From Chloroherpetonaceae bacterium (GTDB lineage Bacteria; Bacteroidota; Chlorobiia; Chlorobiales; Chloroherpetonaceae), in NCBI GenBank assembly GCA_028277445.1, contig JANQGG010000025.1:1-64000 (forward strand): a stretch of 64,000 bases of DNA. The letters are read 5' to 3'. The translations under genes were made by a program, and so were the position numbers. The notes beneath the pieces were generated by a model. That model ran no database searches, had not been told where the DNA came from, and saw only the letters and a list, made by a program, of their open reading frames with translations. Positions 61,774-64,000 of this stretch are shown here, in pieces. Each line of letters begins with the position of its first letter. Positions within the stretch are counted from its first letter, which is position 1.

Positions 61774-62493
61774 TTAGTCATTTGATTTCCTGAATACATA
61801 AACCGCACCGGAATTGACTTCTTTTTTAAACACGGTCTTTTGGAAATCAGCATACATGCCTTGCAACTGAAATCCATACCGGTGATGATAAGCCAAATAC
61901 TCTTCAGCGGTTACCGGATAAAGCTCAAACGCTTCTTCAAATATCACATCTTTTTTGGATGTCATACTCATATGAAATACCGTGCACTTTTTTGAGAGCG
62001 TCTCGTAGCGTCGATGAAAAGAGAATTTCGCATTAGAAAGCTTTTTTTCAGGAAAAGCATAGTGGTTAAAATTCAGGAGATAGTCCCAGTTGACGACCTG
62101 AAATATCCAGTACCCGTTTGGCGCAAGTTTCGAATGGATGGCAGAGATTAAACGATCAAGGCTATGCTTGGGAATGTGCGCCATCACATTGCCGATGGAA
62201 TAAATCAGATTAAAACTTTCTGTTTGATCTTGCAGATCAAGGATATCCTGGCAGGAAAAAATGATGCCGGGATAGCGTTTCCGGGCGGCTTCAATCATGG
62301 CCTGATCCAAATCAATCCCAAAAGCCTGAAAACCCTCCTGCTGGAACCGATGGCAATAATGGCCGGGCCCGCACCCCAAATCAAGCACACTGGTGTTTTT
62401 CTGCTTAACATAGGATTTAAGAAACCCAAAAAACTCTTCTCTCATTGGAAAGGTTTCTTCGTAATACTTTGAAAACCTTGCGTAGAAACTCAT
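61774..62493 (-). CDS. Class I SAM-dependent methyltransferase
   Basis: About 239 residues with a methyltransferase domain: motif I 'VLDLGCGPGHYCHRFQQEG', acidic residue in 'AFGIDLDQAMIEAARKRYPG', 'FSCQDILDLQDQTESFNLIYSIGNVMAHI'. The remaining ~110 residues fold onto the core. The substrate is unknown. The frame is open to 62538, but I prefer the ATG at 62493 ('MSFYARFSKYYEETFP'), which starts like related proteins. It is the only minus-strand gene in this part. Confidence 0.83.
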   Translation of the reverse strand: MSFYARFSKYYEETFPMREEFFGFLKSYVKQKNTSVLDLGCGPGHYCHRFQQEGFQAFGIDLDQAMIEAARKRYPGIIFSCQDILDLQDQTESFNLIYSIGNVMAHIPKHSLDRLISAIHSKLAPNGYWIFQVVNWDYLLNFNHYAFPEKKLSNAKFSFHRRYETLSKKCTVFHMSMTSKKDVIFEEAFELYPVTAEEYLAYHHRYGFQLQGMYADFQKTVFKKEVNSGAVYVFRKSND

Positions 62494-62538
62494 CTTTTTT
62501 TCGTTTTGTCTTTTTAGAGAACCTCTTTCAAACATCAA

Positions 62539-63053
62539 CTTTTAAGGTTGAACAAACAATTTTTTTGGGTTATTTTAGCCGCAATGTCAATGGGTTTATT
62601 TGCATGCAATCAGGATATGTAACCATGAAATATGTCTATCAACCGGTGGAACGAATATATTTACAGAATAATAAAAATAATAAATACAATGGGCTGCATA
62701 TGTTTCAATACTTGTGCTGTCTAACGTTTTAAATCCCATCTGATTGAACTTCGAATGACGAAAAAAAAGTATAATGCTTTGCTATTGCAATCACCCTGAA
62801 CATTTTGTTAAACTTGGTTTCAGTATTGTTTCAAAGTCTCAGACAAACGAGAGTTGTTAGAGATGCTGAATCAAATTCAGCATGACTAGATATGTAACGC
62901 AGCACAGCTAATAACAAGCTGTTGCTCCCCCTTGTAATCGAAGCCTCCACTGCTAGCGTGGGATAAGAACTCGTCATTAACCAATTGTGTTTTGAATTTC
63001 AAAATTCGGGATTACTAATGATATTGAATTAAGATTAACCAAAAAGCTTTCAC
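62539..63053. other. Repeat-rich gene-free stretch
   Basis: About 515 bp with no gene. It contains repeat B copy 3 at 62890-62980 followed by the 3' end of repeat A (62985-63024). A palindromic piece (gagatgctgaatcaaattcagcatgac-type) at 62860-62887 resembles the 5' start of the repeat set at position 28. Confidence 0.65.
62890..62980 (+). repeat. Dispersed repeat family B, copy 3
   Basis: A degraded direct copy of the 41-133 element: 'cagctaataacaagctgttgctcccccttgtaatcgaagcc' region followed by 'gcgtgggataagaactcgtcatta'. The palindrome is broken but recognisable. It is followed, as at the left edge of the window, by repeat A sequence, here only the 3' portion. Confidence 0.7.
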
Positions 63054-64000
63054 ATGGTCAAATTTTTTAGGAAATACCACAAATGGCTTGGCATTGGAAT
63101 TACGGTGTTCATTTTACTGTTTGCTCTGTCCGGAATTGTTCTGAATCATCGTGATTGGTTTTCAGGGGTGAATGTACCGCGTTCGCTCCTGCCTGAAGAA
63201 TATCATTACAAAAATTGGAATAATGGCGCTGTTAGAGGAACTTTAACCATTGGCCCTGATAGCGTGCTTGTCTATGGCAATATCGGCATCTGGCTTACCG
63301 ATTCCACCGCCAGCCGATTTAAAGATTTTAACCGGGGATTTCCCAATGGCATTGACCACAGGAAAATATCAACGATCTATAAAACCTCAAGCGGCTCTCT
63401 TTTTGCCGGATCGTTGTTCGGGTTGTATCAATTCAATACTAGTAGTCAGGAATGGCAGCGTATTGAACTCCCGATCCATGAACCGCGTATCTGTGATATT
63501 ACTGAAAAACAGGACACATTGCTTGTTCTGGGCCGATCTTACCTCCTAAGCTCGGTGGATCATCGGAATTTTTCCGTACTCCAGTTGCCCAAATCCGAAG
63601 ATTATTACAGCACCGTTGGATTGTTTAAAACGCTTTGGGTGATTCATAGTGGTGAAATACTCGGCATTGTCGGAAAGCTTTTGGTAGATATGCTGGGTAT
63701 TGTCTTTATATTTCTTAGCATTACAGGACTGATCTATTTTATTAATCCCTATCTGATCAAACGCTACCTGAAACGGAATCGGGACATTCAGCCCATTTTA
63801 AAATCCAGCCGATGGAATTTAAAATGGCACAATAACGTCGGTTGGATTGCCGTATTTTTTTTACTGATCACTACCCTCACCGGTATGTTCCTGCGTCCAC
63901 CTCTCCTGATAGCCATTGCCACCTCCAAAGTAGCAAAAATACCCTATACCATATTGGATTCGCCTAATCCCTGGTTCGACAAACTCCGACGCATTGATTA
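63054..64000 (+). CDS. PepSY-associated membrane protein (truncated by window end)
   Basis: An open frame from the ATG at 63054 that runs past the window edge, at least 315 codons. The start 'MVKFFRKYHKWLGIGITVFILLFALSGIVLNH' is the classic N-terminus of PepSY-TM proteins. A long non-membrane domain follows (~40-205), then helices 'MLGIVFIFLSITGLIYFI' and 'NNVGWIAVFFLLITTLTGMFLRPP'. These proteins sit in the inner membrane and are often linked to iron-siderophore uptake or periplasmic heme/iron reduction. The 3' end is missing. Confidence 0.82.
   Translation, partial: MVKFFRKYHKWLGIGITVFILLFALSGIVLNHRDWFSGVNVPRSLLPEEYHYKNWNNGAVRGTLTIGPDSVLVYGNIGIWLTDSTASRFKDFNRGFPNGIDHRKISTIYKTSSGSLFAGSLFGLYQFNTSSQEWQRIELPIHEPRICDITEKQDTLLVLGRSYLLSSVDHRNFSVLQLPKSEDYYSTVGLFKTLWVIHSGEILGIVGKLLVDMLGIVFIFLSITGLIYFINPYLIKRYLKRNRDIQPILKSSRWNLKWHNNVGWIAVFFLLITTLTGMFLRPPLLIAIATSKVAKIPYTILDSPNPWFDKLRRID

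Noticed and set aside
1-64000. CRISPR array or tandem-repeat locus
   Set aside because: I looked for regularly spaced direct repeats and found only dispersed repeats and a three-unit 'ggaata' tract near 61.55 kb.

Overview
The window looks like chromosome of a green sulfur bacterium (Chlorobi/Chlorobiota). A bacteriochlorophyll synthase (bchG) and a full-length pyruvate:ferredoxin oxidoreductase (nifJ, with a dihydroorotate-dehydrogenase-like neighbour) sit among many families typical of the Bacteroidetes/Chlorobi group (DUF4412, DUF4905, OmpA-type proteins, TPR proteins). Base composition is moderate to AT-rich by eye, which fits a Chloroherpeton-like organism better than a GC-rich Chlorobium. 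The genus is an inference from gene content, not from a search.

Layout. 0.5-15.5 kb is mostly minus-strand housekeeping: a flavodoxin-like protein; a run ilvE-holB-ccmB; a redoxin + DsbD-type reductase pair; a TPR gene followed by aroE, a transglutaminase-like protein, lspA and tatD; tRNA-Arg(CCG); and uvrC. 15.5-30.3 kb holds a nitrilase-family amidase, a Crp/Fnr regulator convergent with a class I hybrid-cluster protein (hcp), a 2-hydroxyacid dehydrogenase, an OmpA protein, a pyrimidine-salvage pair (tdk plus a cytidine deaminase carrying an N-terminal AP2-like domain), a prolidase, an aminotransferase V-trpD pair, bchG and an outer-membrane protein. 30.8-38.5 kb has a LolC/E-type permease, DUF4905, PhzF, XerC, hpf, hprK and an oligopeptide-binding lipoprotein. 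38.6-41.1 kb is an AT-rich accessory insert with a group II intron-like remnant. It lies between the oligopeptide-binding protein and its probable permease partner at 41.2 kb. 42-53 kb continues with ruvB, a TPR lipoprotein-like gene, an M1 peptidase, an AhpD-like protein, the DHOD-like gene and nifJ. 53.5-64 kb has queE followed by an accessory region: a decayed AraC fragment, an EamA transporter with a histidine-rich tail, a CDF-like membrane protein, a Phd/RelE toxin-antitoxin pair, a frameshifted beta-barrel gene, an intact and a decayed copy of a spermidine-synthase-like methyltransferase, another methyltransferase, and a PepSY-TM protein cut off by the window end.

Non-coding structure. 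At least three dispersed repeat families occur in the gene-free stretches at 0-0.4, 16.3-17.2, 30.3-30.8 and 62.7-63.05 kb. They include a 24-base perfect palindrome present twice and a ~120 bp unit present in inverted orientation at 16.7 and 30.5 kb, which brackets a ~14 kb segment. Several intrinsic terminators are clear.

The strongest candidates for something new are the AP2-cytidine deaminase fusion, the His-rich DMT transporter next to a CDF-like membrane protein, the small winged-helix/membrane-protein cassette at 39.9-40.8 kb, and the repeat families. No CRISPR array, prophage or rRNA operon was seen.
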